A DNA stretch of 64,000 bases from DATAUD01 sp036268455 (GTDB taxonomy: Bacteria; Verrucomicrobiota; Verrucomicrobiia; Limisphaerales; Palsa-1400): the NCBI GenBank assembly GCA_036268455.1, contig DATAUD010000002.1, forward strand, positions 164,208-228,207, given 5' to 3'. Both the position numbers and the translations under genes were made by a program. The notes under the pieces were generated by a model, which saw nothing but the letters and a program-made list of their open reading frames with translations, ran no database searches and was not told the origin of the DNA. Below are positions 17,801 through 29,200 of this stretch, in pieces (position 1 is the stretch's first letter; every line of letters starts with the position of its first letter).

Positions 17801-19879
17801 GAAGGCCACTATTTTGAAGCCAACGACCTGACTTCCTTCACGACTTTCATGCTCGACGCCGCCGGCACGCGGCTGGAATTGCACATCGACTACGATCCCA
17901 ATGTGATCTGCCTCCGGCAAATCGAGGAGATGAGCGGCTACTACACGAGCGCGTTGCGCGCAATGGCGCTCGATCCCAACAGCCGCTACGAGGAATTTTC
18001 GCCGCTCGGTGAAACGGAAACCGAGCGGATGCTGGTGCAATGGAACCGGACTGCTGAGGAATATCCGCGTGGTCAGTGCATTCATGAATTGTTCGAGGCG
18101 CGGGCGAAGGAAACACCTTCAGCCCCGGCACTGGTTGTGGCTGGAGAAACATGGACCTATGCGGAGTTGAATGATCGGGCCGACCGCGTGGCGCGCCGCC
18201 TAGCCGCATTGCAAGCCGGCCCGGATGCGTTAGTCGCGATTTGTGTGGATCGTTCCGCGGAAATGCTCGCGGGGCTGCTGGGAATTCTCAAAGCGGGCGC
18301 CGCGTATGTGCCGATGGACCCCGCCTATCCCAAGGACCGCCTGGCTTTCATGCTGGAAGACGCACATGTGGGAGTGATTTTAACGCAGCAAAAGCTGGCG
18401 GACACGCTTCCAGAAACCAGCGCCCGCCTCGTGTGCATTGACACGCCGGATGAGGCTCCGCCGATTGCGGGCACACGACCCCCGTGTTCGCAAGACCTCG
18501 CGTATGTCATTTACACGTCCGGCTCGACCGGAAAGCCGAAGGGCGTGGCGGTCACTCACCAAGCGGTGGTGAACCTTTTGATTTCCGCTGGAAAAACCAT
18601 CGACTTTACGGCGAAGGATACTCTTCTTGGCGTGACAACGCTTTCCTTCGACATTGCGGGGTTGGAATTGTTCCTGCCTCTGATTTCCGGCGGAAAGCTC
18701 GTTCTGGCCACGCAGGAAACAACGTCCGACGGCACACGGTTGGCTCAGTTGATAGCGTCCTCCGGCGCGACGCTGATGCAGGCGACGCCAACGACGTGGC
18801 GGTTGCTGATCGAATCCGGCTGGGAGGGCAAAAAGGATTTAAGAATTTTATGCGGCGGCGAAGCGCTGTCGCGCGCGCTGGCCGATGAATTACTGCCACG
18901 CGCCGCCGCTCTTTGGAACTTCTATGGGCCAACCGAGACCACGATCTGGTCCACCGCGTGGAAAGTCACGCCGGGCGAGCCGATTTCGATTGGCCACCCG
19001 CTGGCGAACACCCAGCTTTACATCCTAGACGGCAAACTAGCGCCGGTGCCGGTTGGAACGACGGGCGAACTTCATATCGGCGGCGACGGGCTGGCGCGCG
19101 GTTACCTGGGCCGGCCGGAATTGACTTTCGAGAAGTTCATTCCCAATCCATTTCGCAAGGACCCGAAAGCCAGGCTTTATAAAACCGGGGATTGGGCAAG
19201 GTTTCTGCCGGATGGGCGAGTTGAATGTTTGGGGCGGATTGACCAGCAGGTGAAGATCCGAGGATTTCGGATAGAATTAGGTGAAATTGAATCGGTCCTT
19301 CGCCAGCATCCGGGAATTGCCAACGCGGTGGTCACGGCGCGGGAAAGCGCAACGAGCGGCAAACGTTTGGTCGGCTACCTGGTGAGCAAGAACGGGCCGC
19401 CGCCCCTCTTGGAATTGAGGGATTTTGTGCAGTCGAGACTGCCGGTTTACATGGTGCCGGCGCAGTTCGTCATCCTGCCGGAATTTCCGCTGACGCCGAA
19501 TGGGAAAATCGACATCCGCCGCCTGCCCGCGCCGGAGGAATCGGCCGCGAGGGTCAATGAGCACGTCGCTCCCCGGGATGAGCACGAAAGGGCGTTGGCT
19601 GAAATATGGCAGGAAGTGCTTGCGCTTAAAGAAGTTAGCATCGAAGACGACGTGTTCGCGCTGGGGGCGGATTCGCTTTCGGCGACCCGCGCCTTCGCGC
19701 GCATTAACCGGCGCTTTGGCATCGAATTACCATTGCGAGCGGTCTTTGAAAATCGGACTGTGGCGGCGCTAGCCGTTTTGGCGCGCAATGCGAAGCCAAA
19801 GTCCGAGCGGCGGCCCGCCATTACGCAGCGGCGGTCGCGGGTCGTAAAACGGGAGACGGTGGGGTTGACTTCCGCCTAA
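14843..19879 (+). CDS. Nonribosomal peptide synthetase 1, A-T-C-A-T (predicted Thr-like then Gly-like)
   Basis: This 1678-aa enzyme starts directly with an adenylation domain (about residues 10-500), so it initiates the chain with a free amino acid. The carrier-protein Ser is S556 (LGGDS). A condensation domain starts near residue 624 with the HHxxxDG motif HHVCLDG at residue 758. The second adenylation domain is about residues 1080-1570, and the second carrier Ser is S1611 in the slightly unusual LGADS. Both A domains have YTSGSTGKPKG. Pocket residues, aligned by eye to GrsA, read D-V-W-N-V-A-M-V-H-K (closest to Thr codes) and D-I-L-Q-L-G-F-I-W-K (one change from a Gly code I recall). The specificities are tentative. 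The ATG at 14843 has no clear ribosome-binding site. Confidence 0.93.
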   Translation: MQASLELNSLAQAFEWQAAQRPDAVAVNLESDSLTYRALNERANQLAHRLQKLGVGPEVPVALYLERSIDMVVAILGVLKAGGYYMPMDLVYPKDRLAFMLEDAAAPVLVTQRALAPQLPERGAKVVCTDSDTAEPLTNPKSAATRENAAYMIYTSGSTGKPKGVVVTHHNVLRLLNQTDHWYQFDSSDVWPLFHSYAFDVSVWELWGSLLFGGRLVVVPYLVSRSPREFHQLLAREKVTVLNQTPSAFRQLIWAETTDDASAELNLRYVVCAGEALELQSLKPWFERHGDQRPLVVNMYGITETTVHSSYRVIRKADLESGAGSVIGVPIPDLQIYLVDENLKPVARGEAGEICVGGEGVARGYRNRDDLTKRRFLADPFSDRRRARMYRSGDLARYSASGELEYLGRMDHQVKIRGFRVELGEIESALNRHPAIRESVVILQDSGGADKRLLGYIVPVSEAPTTTELREFLGKFIPDYMIPAVFVVLASLPLTTNGKVDRRALPAYDGSRPMLDKNYVAPRTEAERTLAAIWSEVLGVKQVGALDNFFELGGDSIRSISILSRAQQKRLNFSLPQMFEHPTVEGMAACAAAGEKKDDAARTRAFDLVSNEDRAQLPADVEDAYPISRLQLGMFFHNELNPLSAAYHDVFSFHIQSAFDLEKLETALRRLIQRHPILRTSFHIAGYSEPLQLAHREAPLHLTVEDLRGAAPAVRDERTVAWIEEEKRRAFDRSTAPLARFHAQWRDEKLFQFIISFHHVCLDGWSLAAVLTEIFQDYAALQNGKDQAISPPRAAYRDFVALEKKALVAEETRRFWTELLADASLQTLPRWPKQLCAGGHEQKRGPEIALDEKIVDGLKKVGRLAGVPLKSVLLAAHQRVMALLYGQSDVTSGLLCNGRPEDVDGEKVIGLFLNTLPFRIQLPGGSWLDLVKQTFSAEQKIAANRRFPLSEIHKLHGGRAVFEAAFDFVHFHVYNNLQGSEGLDLREGHYFEANDLTSFTTFMLDAAGTRLELHIDYDPNVICLRQIEEMSGYYTSALRAMALDPNSRYEEFSPLGETETERMLVQWNRTAEEYPRGQCIHELFEARAKETPSAPALVVAGETWTYAELNDRADRVARRLAALQAGPDALVAICVDRSAEMLAGLLGILKAGAAYVPMDPAYPKDRLAFMLEDAHVGVILTQQKLADTLPETSARLVCIDTPDEAPPIAGTRPPCSQDLAYVIYTSGSTGKPKGVAVTHQAVVNLLISAGKTIDFTAKDTLLGVTTLSFDIAGLELFLPLISGGKLVLATQETTSDGTRLAQLIASSGATLMQATPTTWRLLIESGWEGKKDLRILCGGEALSRALADELLPRAAALWNFYGPTETTIWSTAWKVTPGEPISIGHPLANTQLYILDGKLAPVPVGTTGELHIGGDGLARGYLGRPELTFEKFIPNPFRKDPKARLYKTGDWARFLPDGRVECLGRIDQQVKIRGFRIELGEIESVLRQHPGIANAVVTARESATSGKRLVGYLVSKNGPPPLLELRDFVQSRLPVYMVPAQFVILPEFPLTPNGKIDIRRLPAPEESAARVNEHVAPRDEHERALAEIWQEVLALKEVSIEDDVFALGADSLSATRAFARINRRFGIELPLRAVFENRTVAALAVLARNAKPKSERRPAITQRRSRVVKRETVGLTSA

Positions 19880-19938
19880 AGGTTGGGTCATCACCTACTT
19901 ATGCCCCCAGAGAGCACCAATTAATCTGATTGCGTTGT

Positions 19939-22900
19939 ATGTTGCTCCAGCAGGAACAACCACCCGAAATAACATCTTCTCCGCCCCAAGGCATGGCAGG
20001 CGTTCTCCCACTGTCATTCGCCCAGGAAGGGCTGTGGTTTTTTGAGCAAAACACCCCTGGCACACCCACTTACAACATCCCCGAAGGATGGCGTTTGCGG
20101 GGGCCGCTGAATATCAATGCGCTCCAACGGAGTCTCGACGAAATCGTCCGCCGCCACGAAATATTGCGCACCGCCCTTGGCGCCAAAGGTGGCAAACCGT
20201 GCCAAATCGTCCTGCCGCCGAAACGATTCGCACTGGCGGTCAAAGACCTTCGCGACCATCCCAATCCTGAAGCAGAGGCGGAAAGACTGGCGCGGGAGGT
20301 TGCGCGGACCATTTTTCATTTGGCGCAGCAGCCGCTGGCGCAGGTGAGTTTGTTTCGCATTGCTGATGAGGACTGGTTGATGGTGGTCACTATGCACCAC
20401 ATTATTTCGGATGCGTGGTCTATGGGAGTTTTCATGCGCGAACTGGCGGCGCTTTATCCCGATCACGCTGTCCTCCCGGACCTGCCGATCCAGTACGGCA
20501 ATTTCACACTGTGGCAGCGGGAATCGTTAAAAGGAGATTGCCTCGACAAGAAACTGGATTACTGGCGCAAGCAATTGCGGGGAGCGCCGCCGATGCTCGC
20601 TTTGCCGGAGGACCGCCCGCGGCCGAAAGCGGAATCGTTTTGCGGTGCGGCGGAATTCGTGACTTGGCCGGAGCCGCTGGGGGCGGCGTTGAAAGATTTG
20701 AGCCGCCGGGAGGGGGCGACGGTGTTCCGCATCCTGCTTGCGGCGTTTAACATTTTGCTCCAACGATTGACGTTACAGGATGACATCGTCGTGGGATGCC
20801 CGTTCTCCGGGCGCGAGGAAGTGGAAACGGAGGACTTGATTGGATTTTTTGTCAACGTGCAAGCCGTCCGCACCGACCTTGGCGAAGACCCGATTTTTTC
20901 CGATTTAATCCGGCAAGTTGGCGAGGTGATGCTCGCGGCCTCGCTGCACCAAGAAGCGCCGCTTGCGCAAATAATCAGGACGCTCGGAACGGACCGCAAA
21001 TTGGATTCGCACTCGCTTTTCCAGGAGGTGATCGGATTGCAGGACGATTTTACGGAGAATTGGTCGCTGCCGGGAATCACGGCGACGCGGGTGGATCTGG
21101 ATAGCGGGACGGCGAAGTTCGATTTGACCCTGTTGGTCACCGAGACAAGCCGGGATTTGAGGATTCGGGTGGAATACAAGACGGCGCTGTTCGACGCTGC
21201 GACCATTCAACGTTGGATGCGATGCTTCCGCGCTCTGGTTGAAGGGATCGTGGCCGACCCTCGCCGGCGCATTTCTGAATATCCATTAACGACGCCGGAG
21301 GAACGCCGCGAACTGCTGGAGTTGGGAAATCCGCCAAAGGCCATTGAAGAAAGAGATCGGTGCGTCCACCAAATTTTCGAAGAGCGGGCCGCTGGCACCC
21401 CTGAGGGAATCGCCCTGGCCTTTGAGGGTGTCGAGATGTCCTACGCTGAACTGAATACCGTGGCCGAACGGCTTGCGGCGCGGCTGAGCGAAGCAGGTGC
21501 GCGACCGGGAGAATTCGTGGGGCTTTGCCTGGATCGTTCGATTGAAATGATCGTGGGCATCCTGGCGATATTGAAGTCGGGCGCGGCGTATTTGCCTTTG
21601 GACCCCACCATGCCGGAAGCGCGGCTGGAGTTTATGCTGGACGATTCCGGGGCGACCCTGGTGCTGACCCGGCAAAGTCTTCGCGAGCGCGTCTCCGCGG
21701 GCGGGCGAAAAATTCTTTGTATTGACGAACCGCATTGGCCGTCCGGCGCGAAAACAATTCGCCAGACCGTCAACGCCGCCGATCCCGCCTACGTGATGTA
21801 CACTTCGGGATCAACGGGCGCGCCCAAAGGGATGGTCGTCCCGCATCGCGCGATTCCGCGGCTTGTTTGCGATGCCGGTTACGTCCAGATAACTGCGCGG
21901 GACATTTTTCTGCAATTGGCGCCGGCTTCATTTGACGCTTCGACATTCGAGATATGGGGCGCCTTGCTGAACGGCGCGCGGCTGGTGATATTTCCGCCGG
22001 GGATGCCGTCGCTCAAAGAATTGGGCCGGGAACTGCAAGAAGCCCGGGTGACAATCCTATGGTTGACTGCGGGGTGGTTCCATCAAATGGTGGATGCCCA
22101 ATTGGCGGCGTTGCAAGGCCTGCGCTATTTGCTGGCGGGTGGGGAAGCGCTCTCCGTGCCGCATGTCTTGAAAGCGATTCGGGAATTGCAAAGTTGTCAA
22201 TTGGTCAATGGTTACGGACCAACGGAGGGAACAACTTTCACGTGCTGTTATCCAGTGCCGGCGTCGTGGCCCGGCGGCGCATCAGTGCCGATTGGACGTC
22301 CGGTCAATCAGACGCAGGTGTACATCCTTGATCCCGCGCGGAATCCGTCGCCTATCGGCGTTGCCGGGGAATTATATATTGGCGGGGATGGCCTGGCTTG
22401 CGGTTATTTGAACAGGCCGAAGCTGACTGCCGAAAAATTTGTGACCATTGGCGGCGAGCGCCTTTACCGCACCGGCGATTTAACCCGATGGATGCCGGAC
22501 GGAAACATTGAATTCCTGGGGCGCATGGATAAGCAGGTGAAGGTTCGCGGTTTCCGTGTCGAGCCTGGAGAAATCGAGGCCGCTCTCATGGCGCATCCAG
22601 AGGTGCGCGAAGCCATTGTGATCACCCGCCCCGCTCCCGGCGGCGGCCTCCAATTAATCGCATACGCGCGATGCGACGAATCCACAAGACAGGAACTGCG
22701 CGACTTTCTCCTGCGCCGTCTTCCCAATTTCATGGTGCCTTCCCGTTTCGTCGCTGTGGCGGAATTTCCACTCACGCCCAACGGCAAAGTGGACCACCGC
22801 GCGCTTCCCGATCCCTCCGTTTCCGCGTCGCCCAGGCCGATCGCGCCGCCTCGCAATTCCACCGAGACCGTCCTTGAGGGAATATGGCGCGAGGTCCTCG

Positions 22901-23217
22901 AACGCGAGCAAGTGGGGATTCACGATAATTTTTTCCAACTCGGCGGCCACTCACTTCTGGCGGCGCAAATTGTCGCCCGCATTTCACAGGCCTTCGAAGT
23001 GGAGATTCCGGTGCGAATGATTTTCGAGGCGCCAACGATTGCCGAGTTGGCCGAAGCCGTCGATGAAGCGCGGTCCCGGCCCGCCGCTCACGTGGAAATT
23101 TCCCTGCGACGCCAACCTTCGCAAGCCGAAAAATTACTGGCGCGCCTGGATAATCTTTCCGACAGCGAAGTGGAAGAATTGTTGCTTGAGCTGGAAGAAA
23201 ACGAGATTGAAACATGA
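19939..23217 (+). CDS. Nonribosomal peptide synthetase 2, C-A-T (predicted Val)
   Basis: A single extension module of 1092 aa. The condensation domain opens with PLSFAQEGLWF and has HHIISDAWS with its first His at residue 153. The adenylation domain is about residues 475-960. The carrier Ser is S1005 in LGGHS, and a short acidic tail (about residues 1060-1092) may be a docking segment toward synthetase 3. Pocket residues read D-A-F-W-L-G-G-T-F-K, which is the Val type with one conservative change. The ATG at 19939 is chosen over a TTG at 19930. Its last codons overlap the ATG of synthetase 3 (ATGA), so the two are translated in coupling. Confidence 0.93.
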   Translation: MLLQQEQPPEITSSPPQGMAGVLPLSFAQEGLWFFEQNTPGTPTYNIPEGWRLRGPLNINALQRSLDEIVRRHEILRTALGAKGGKPCQIVLPPKRFALAVKDLRDHPNPEAEAERLAREVARTIFHLAQQPLAQVSLFRIADEDWLMVVTMHHIISDAWSMGVFMRELAALYPDHAVLPDLPIQYGNFTLWQRESLKGDCLDKKLDYWRKQLRGAPPMLALPEDRPRPKAESFCGAAEFVTWPEPLGAALKDLSRREGATVFRILLAAFNILLQRLTLQDDIVVGCPFSGREEVETEDLIGFFVNVQAVRTDLGEDPIFSDLIRQVGEVMLAASLHQEAPLAQIIRTLGTDRKLDSHSLFQEVIGLQDDFTENWSLPGITATRVDLDSGTAKFDLTLLVTETSRDLRIRVEYKTALFDAATIQRWMRCFRALVEGIVADPRRRISEYPLTTPEERRELLELGNPPKAIEERDRCVHQIFEERAAGTPEGIALAFEGVEMSYAELNTVAERLAARLSEAGARPGEFVGLCLDRSIEMIVGILAILKSGAAYLPLDPTMPEARLEFMLDDSGATLVLTRQSLRERVSAGGRKILCIDEPHWPSGAKTIRQTVNAADPAYVMYTSGSTGAPKGMVVPHRAIPRLVCDAGYVQITARDIFLQLAPASFDASTFEIWGALLNGARLVIFPPGMPSLKELGRELQEARVTILWLTAGWFHQMVDAQLAALQGLRYLLAGGEALSVPHVLKAIRELQSCQLVNGYGPTEGTTFTCCYPVPASWPGGASVPIGRPVNQTQVYILDPARNPSPIGVAGELYIGGDGLACGYLNRPKLTAEKFVTIGGERLYRTGDLTRWMPDGNIEFLGRMDKQVKVRGFRVEPGEIEAALMAHPEVREAIVITRPAPGGGLQLIAYARCDESTRQELRDFLLRRLPNFMVPSRFVAVAEFPLTPNGKVDHRALPDPSVSASPRPIAPPRNSTETVLEGIWREVLEREQVGIHDNFFQLGGHSLLAAQIVARISQAFEVEIPVRMIFEAPTIAELAEAVDEARSRPAAHVEISLRRQPSQAEKLLARLDNLSDSEVEELLLELEENEIET

Positions 23218-26200
23218 GCGCTTTGATTGAAGAAACCCCATCGTCTTCCGCCAAAGACAAACGCGCGCGCCTGGCCGAACGCCTTCGCAATGCCGCGGCC
23301 AGCCGCAATTCCCACCGGCCGCTTTCCTTCGCCCAACAGCGGCTCTGGTTCTTGGACCAACTCGAGCCGAACACCCCGCTTTACAATATTCCCACTGTGG
23401 CGCGATTGACTGGTTCGCTTGACAGCGCCGCGTTGGAACGCGCCCTGGAAGCCATCGCCGCCCGCCACGAATCGTTGCGCACACGCTTTGAATGCCAGGG
23501 CGGAATTCCGGCGCAGATTGTTGCGCCGCGGGCGTCGCTGAAACTTCGCGCCGTTGAGGCCGCAAACCGCGCCGAGGCCGACCGCCTTGTTCTTGAGGAA
23601 GTCCGGCGTCCGTTCAATTTGGCGGAGCCGGATGGTTTGATGCGCGCCACACTCCTCCGTCTCAACGCCGGCGAGCATCTGTTGGTTTTGGTTTTGCACC
23701 ATATTATCGCGGACGAATGGTCGCTGAAAGTTTTGTTCCAGGAATTGGCGGAATTTTATAAGGCAGAAGTGGAAGGACGCCTGGGGCGCCTCCCGGAATT
23801 GCCCATTCAATATGCCGATTACGCCTCGTGGCAGCGCGAGTGGCTGCAAGGCGATTCCTTGCGGCGCCAGATTGATTATTGGAAGGGACAACTGGACGGA
23901 AAACCGCCGATAACGGAATTGACCACCGACAGTCCGCGCGGCCCGACGCCCACGTGTGAAGGCCGCACTCAAATGCGCGCGCTTCCAAAAAACCTCACCG
24001 GCGCCTTGCAACGGCTGGCGAGCGAGAAAGACGCGACGCTATTCATGGTTTTGCTCGCGGCGTTCAAGGCGCTTATTTATCGCTACACGAGCATGGAGGA
24101 TATTATTGTCGGGACGCCCATTGCCGGGCGCAATCGCGTGGAGACGGAGGGTCTCATCGGCTTTTTTGTCAACACACTGCTGCTGCGGACCGGTGCGGAA
24201 GGAGATCCCGGTTTCGACGAATTTCTTCAACGGGTCCGAACTTCCGCGCTCGAAGCTTATGCGAGCCAGGATTTGCCATTCGACAAATTGGTCGAGGAAC
24301 TGCGGCCTGAGCGTTCATTGAACCATCTTGCTTTCACGCGCCTGATGTTCGTCGTGCGAAATCGCATGTCGGAAACCGTGCCGTTGCCCGGCCTTAAAGT
24401 GGAATTGGTCGAGCCTGATACCGGCACCTCGAAATTCGACCTCACGTTTGTGGTTCAGGACATGAAGCGCGGCCTGGTGGCGCGCGTGGAATATAATCGC
24501 GGGCTTTTCGAGGACCAGACCATTGCGCGTCTGATGGAGCATTTTGAGAATATATTATCTGGAATCGCCGCCGATCCGTCGCGCCGCCTTTCCGAGCTTC
24601 CAATGATCGGACCCGCTGAACGCCACCAGTTGCTCAAGGAATGGAACGACAATCGCACCGAGTATCCGCGCGGCAAGTCCATTCACGATTTGTTCGAACA
24701 ACAGGTCATGGCCCAATCCGAAGCCGTGGCGGCTGTTTTTGCCGACGCGACGTTGACGTACGCGGAGTTAAACGCGCGAGCCAATCAATTGGCCTATTTC
24801 CTTCTCGATTGCAAAATCGCCCCGGGCACGCCCGTCGCCGTTTGTGTGGAGCGCTCCGCCACCATGGTTGTCGCCTTTCTCGCCATTCTCAAGGCCGGCG
24901 GGGTTTATATTCCGCTAGACCCGCGTTGCCCAAAGGAGCGCCTCGCATTCATGATCGAAGACACACGGACGCCGATAGTCTTGACGCAAGACCATCTGTT
25001 GGCGCATCTGCCGCGCGGAGGGGTAAAAACGGTTTGCCTCGATGCGGACAGCGAGTTGATCGCGAGTCAAAGCGTGGAAAATCCGCAAATCAAGTCCGCG
25101 CCCGAAGACCCCGCCTATATTATTTACACGTCCGGCTCCACAGGCCGGCCCAAAGGAGTCGCTGTCCCTCATCGCGGGGTGAATCGCCTGGTGCTCAACA
25201 CGAATTACATCCGGCTCGATTCCACTGACCGCCTCGCCCAAGTGTCAAATATAGCTTTTGACGCCGCGACATTTGAAATCTGGGGCGCGCTTCTCAACGG
25301 GGGGCAGATCCGCGGAATTGCCGCCGACGTTGCGCTTTCGCCGCACGATTTTGCGCGGGAATTGCAGGAACAAGGCATCACCGCGATGTTTCTCACTTCC
25401 GCGCTTTTCAGCCAGCTTGCCGCCGAAGTTCCCGGCGCTTTCAAATCGATTCGGACGCTGATTGCCGGCGGCGAGGCGCTCGATCCCAAATGGGTCTGCT
25501 CCGTTTTTCAAAATCAGCCTCCGCAACGGCTGGTCAACGGTTATGGACCGACCGAAAATACAACTTTCACGTGCTGCCACCTTATTCGCGAAATGCCGGA
25601 AGGTGCCGGAAATGTTCCGATTGGCCGCCCGATTTCCAACACGCAAGTGTATATACTTGACGGCCACCGCAATCCCGTCCCGGCGGGTGTCCCGGGTGAA
25701 ATATATACCGGTGGCGAAGGATTGGCGCTCGGCTATTGGAACCGGCCTGAACTCAACGGCGAAAAATTCGTTTTGCATCAGTTCGCCGAAACCGAGCCGT
25801 GCCAGTCTCTTTATCGCACGGGCGATTTGGCGCGATATTTGCCTGACGGGACAATCGAATTCCTTGGCCGGATCGACAACCAGGTCAAAATTCGCGGTTT
25901 CCGCGTCGAATTGGGCGAGATCGAAACAATCCTGAGCCATCACACCGGAGTTCGCGAATGCACCGTCATAACGCACGGCGCTGGCGCGGGACAAAACCGG
26001 TTGGTCGCTTATTTTGTCGCGGATGTAAAACGCCCTCCGACAGTCGGCCAGCTTCGCGCGTTTCTCAAAGATAAATTGCCGGATTACATGGTTCCCGGCG
26101 CGTTTGTGCAATTGGAAAATCTTCCTTTGACGCCGAACGGCAAAGTGGATCGCCGCGCCCTTCCTGAACCCGACCGCGCCCGGTCGCAATCCGAACGCAA

Positions 26201-29200
26201 ATACGCCTCGCCGCGCGACGCCGTTGAACTCGAGTTGAGCCGGATTTGGGAAAATATCCTGGGGATCGAGCCGGTCGGAATCGAAGACCCGTTTTTTGAC
26301 CTCGGAGGGCACTCGCTCCTGGCGGTCCGCATGATCGCACAAATCGAAAAGGTCTTCGGAAAAAAGCTGCGCGTCGCGACCGTCTTTTTGGCGCCGACCA
26401 TCGAACAATTGGCGGCGGTCATTCGTGACGAAATCCGGGAAGGCAGCATCACCGCGGACACTTCTCTCGTGGAACTTCAATCCAAGGGAACGCGTCCGCC
26501 GTTGTTTTTTGTGCATGGCGCGGGCGGCGGGATGTTTTGGGGTTATGTCAACCTGGCCCGCCGCCTCGGCGACGACCAGCCGGTTTTTGGATTCAGCCCG
26601 CACGGTTTGGAAAGCGCCGAATCCGCCACCATCGAGGCGATGGCCGCGCGATATGTGCGCGACATGCGAGTCGTTCAAGCGTATGGCCCGTATTATCTCG
26701 GCGGTTATTGTTTCGGCGGCAATGTTGCGTACGAAATGGCCCGCCAACTCGAGGCCGCCGGGGAAAAAGTCGCGTTGCTCGCGCTGATGAACTGCGCTCC
26801 TCCGAATTCCCGTTATTTCCGGGCGACCTGGACTCCCGTCTGGTGCCTCCGCTTTGTTCGCAACCTGATCTACTGGGCGGATCATTGCCGGCGATGGACG
26901 GCCACTCAACGAAACAATTTCATTCGCTGGAAATTTGGACGCCTCAAAAACAGGATGACGCGTCTCCTCGGAGCCACTTCCGCCGGAGGGCTTCCCGCGG
27001 AGATTGACAATCTGATTGACGTGGCTTCCCTTCCGCCCGACCAACGGCAGCTTTGGGAAAAACACCTTCGCGCGCTGATGAATTTTCAGCCCGATCCTTA
27101 TCGCGGACGCGTCCATCTTTTCCGAAGTCCCGGCCATCGCCTTTTGTGTTCTTTCGCCCACGATTACGGCTGGAGCGAAATCGCGGAGGGCGGCGTCGAT
27201 GTCACGATCGTTCCCGGGGCGCACGAAAAAATCCTCGAAGAACCGTGGGTTGATGCCACGGCGCTGGAATTAAAAAGCGCACTGGACCGCACCATGCCAT
27301 CCACCGAAGAGCGAAATCAGGTTTACTGGGCCCGGCAATTCTCCGGCGCGCCCGCGCTGCTGGAATTGCCGACCGACCATCCGCGCCCCGCGAAGCAGTC
27401 AAAAAAATTTGCGGTTGAAACCAGCGCTCTTCCCGAATCGTTCGCCCGGCAATCGGATCTGGGTTCGCTTTTTATCGCGGCATTGGGCGTTGTGTTGCAT
27501 CGCTACAGCGGACGCGACGACATCATGGTTGGAACGACGGCTGCGCGAAGCGGCGGCATTCTGCCGTTGCGCATCAATATGTCCGGCGATCCGTCTTCGG
27601 GCGAATTTTTGGCGCGCGTTCGCGCAAATCTCTCCGAGGCAAAACGCCACCGGCAATTGTCATGGGAAAATTTGGCGGCGCAATTTTGCCCGGCATCGGA
27701 TTCCAGCTTTCATCCGCTTGTCCAAGTTGCGTTTGACACCGCAGGCCACACGGAAAATCCCGGTTTTGATTTGCGCGTTCAATTGCCGGTTGGCCGCCTC
27801 CGCATAGAGTACGCGACCGACCTGTACGAACCAGCGACAGTCCGGCGAATGCTGGGGCATCTGGAAATGGCGGCCCAAGGATTGGCGGAAGCGCCAGGAC
27901 CGCGATTGTCGGAGATTTCCATTCTGACCCGCGCCGAAACAGAGTTATTATTGACGGATTGGACGCGGACCGAAAGCGATTTTTCGGCGGACAAAACGCT
28001 CATTGAATTATTTGAGGAGCAAGCGGCGCGCACGCCCGAAGCGGAGGCGTTGGTCCGCGGGACACATCGGCTGACGTATCGGGACCTGCGGGCGCGCGCG
28101 AAAATGATCGCGAACAAGCTGCGGATTTTTGGGGTGGGGAATGAGGCGCTGGTCGGCATCTGCCTGGAGCGGTCCGAGGACATGGTGGCGGGGATCCTCG
28201 GAACGCTTCAGGCCGGCGGCGCCTACGTGCCGCTGGATCCCGCCTATCCAAAAGATCGGCTTGCTTACATCGCCAAAGACGCCGGACTGCGCGTAGTATT
28301 GACTCGCCGCGAATTGCGGGAGGTGATTTCCGATGCAACGGCTCAAATTCTCTGCGTCGAAGACATTCAGGCAATGCCTGAGTCGTCTTTCGACTCGCCG
28401 GCGCCGTCGGATTTAGCCTACGTCCTTTATACCTCCGGTTCCACTGGCCAGCCCAAAGGCGTGGCTATCGAACACCGCAGCGCTGTCGCACTGGTTTCGT
28501 GGGCGAACGAGGTTTTTACGAGGGAGGAATTGAATGGCGTGCTCTTCGCAACTTCCATTTGCTTTGATCTTTCTGTTTTCGAGATGTTCGTTCCCTTGAG
28601 TCTCGGCGGAAAAATTATTCTGGCGGACAACGCGCTTGCCTTGCCCGCGCTTCCCGCCGCCGACGAGGTACGGCTCATCAACACCGTTCCTTCCGCGATG
28701 CGCGAATTGCTTCGCATACGTGGCGTTCCGAAATCCGTTCAAGTCGTCAATCTTGCCGGCGAACCGCTTGCCACAACGCTCGTGGACCAAATCTACGCGG
28801 AGACGCACACGAAAAAAGTCTATGACCTCTACGGTCCCACCGAGACAACGACCTATTCGACTTTCACGCTTCGCCGCGCCGGAGAGGCGGCCACCATCGG
28901 ACGACCGCTCTCCAATGAGCAAGTGTATCTTCTTGACTCACAATTGCGGTTGGTGCCTGTCGGCGTTCCGGGCGATCTATATATTGGCGGGGCGGGCATG
29001 GCTCGCGGCTATCTCAACCAACCGCGGATGACGGCCGAACGTTTTACCGCGCATCCGTTCAAGCCGGGCGCGCGCCTTTACAAAACCGGCGACATCGCCC
29101 GCTGGCGTGAGGACGGCAATCTCGTTTATCTCGGCCGCTCCGATCATCAGGTTAAAATTCGCGGCTTTCGCATCGAACTTGGCGAAATCGAATCTGTCCT

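Noticed and set aside
25245..27224. 659-codon open frame on the minus strand within synthetase 3
   Set aside because: It is antisense to clear condensation, adenylation and thioesterase domains; high G+C at third positions makes such shadows.
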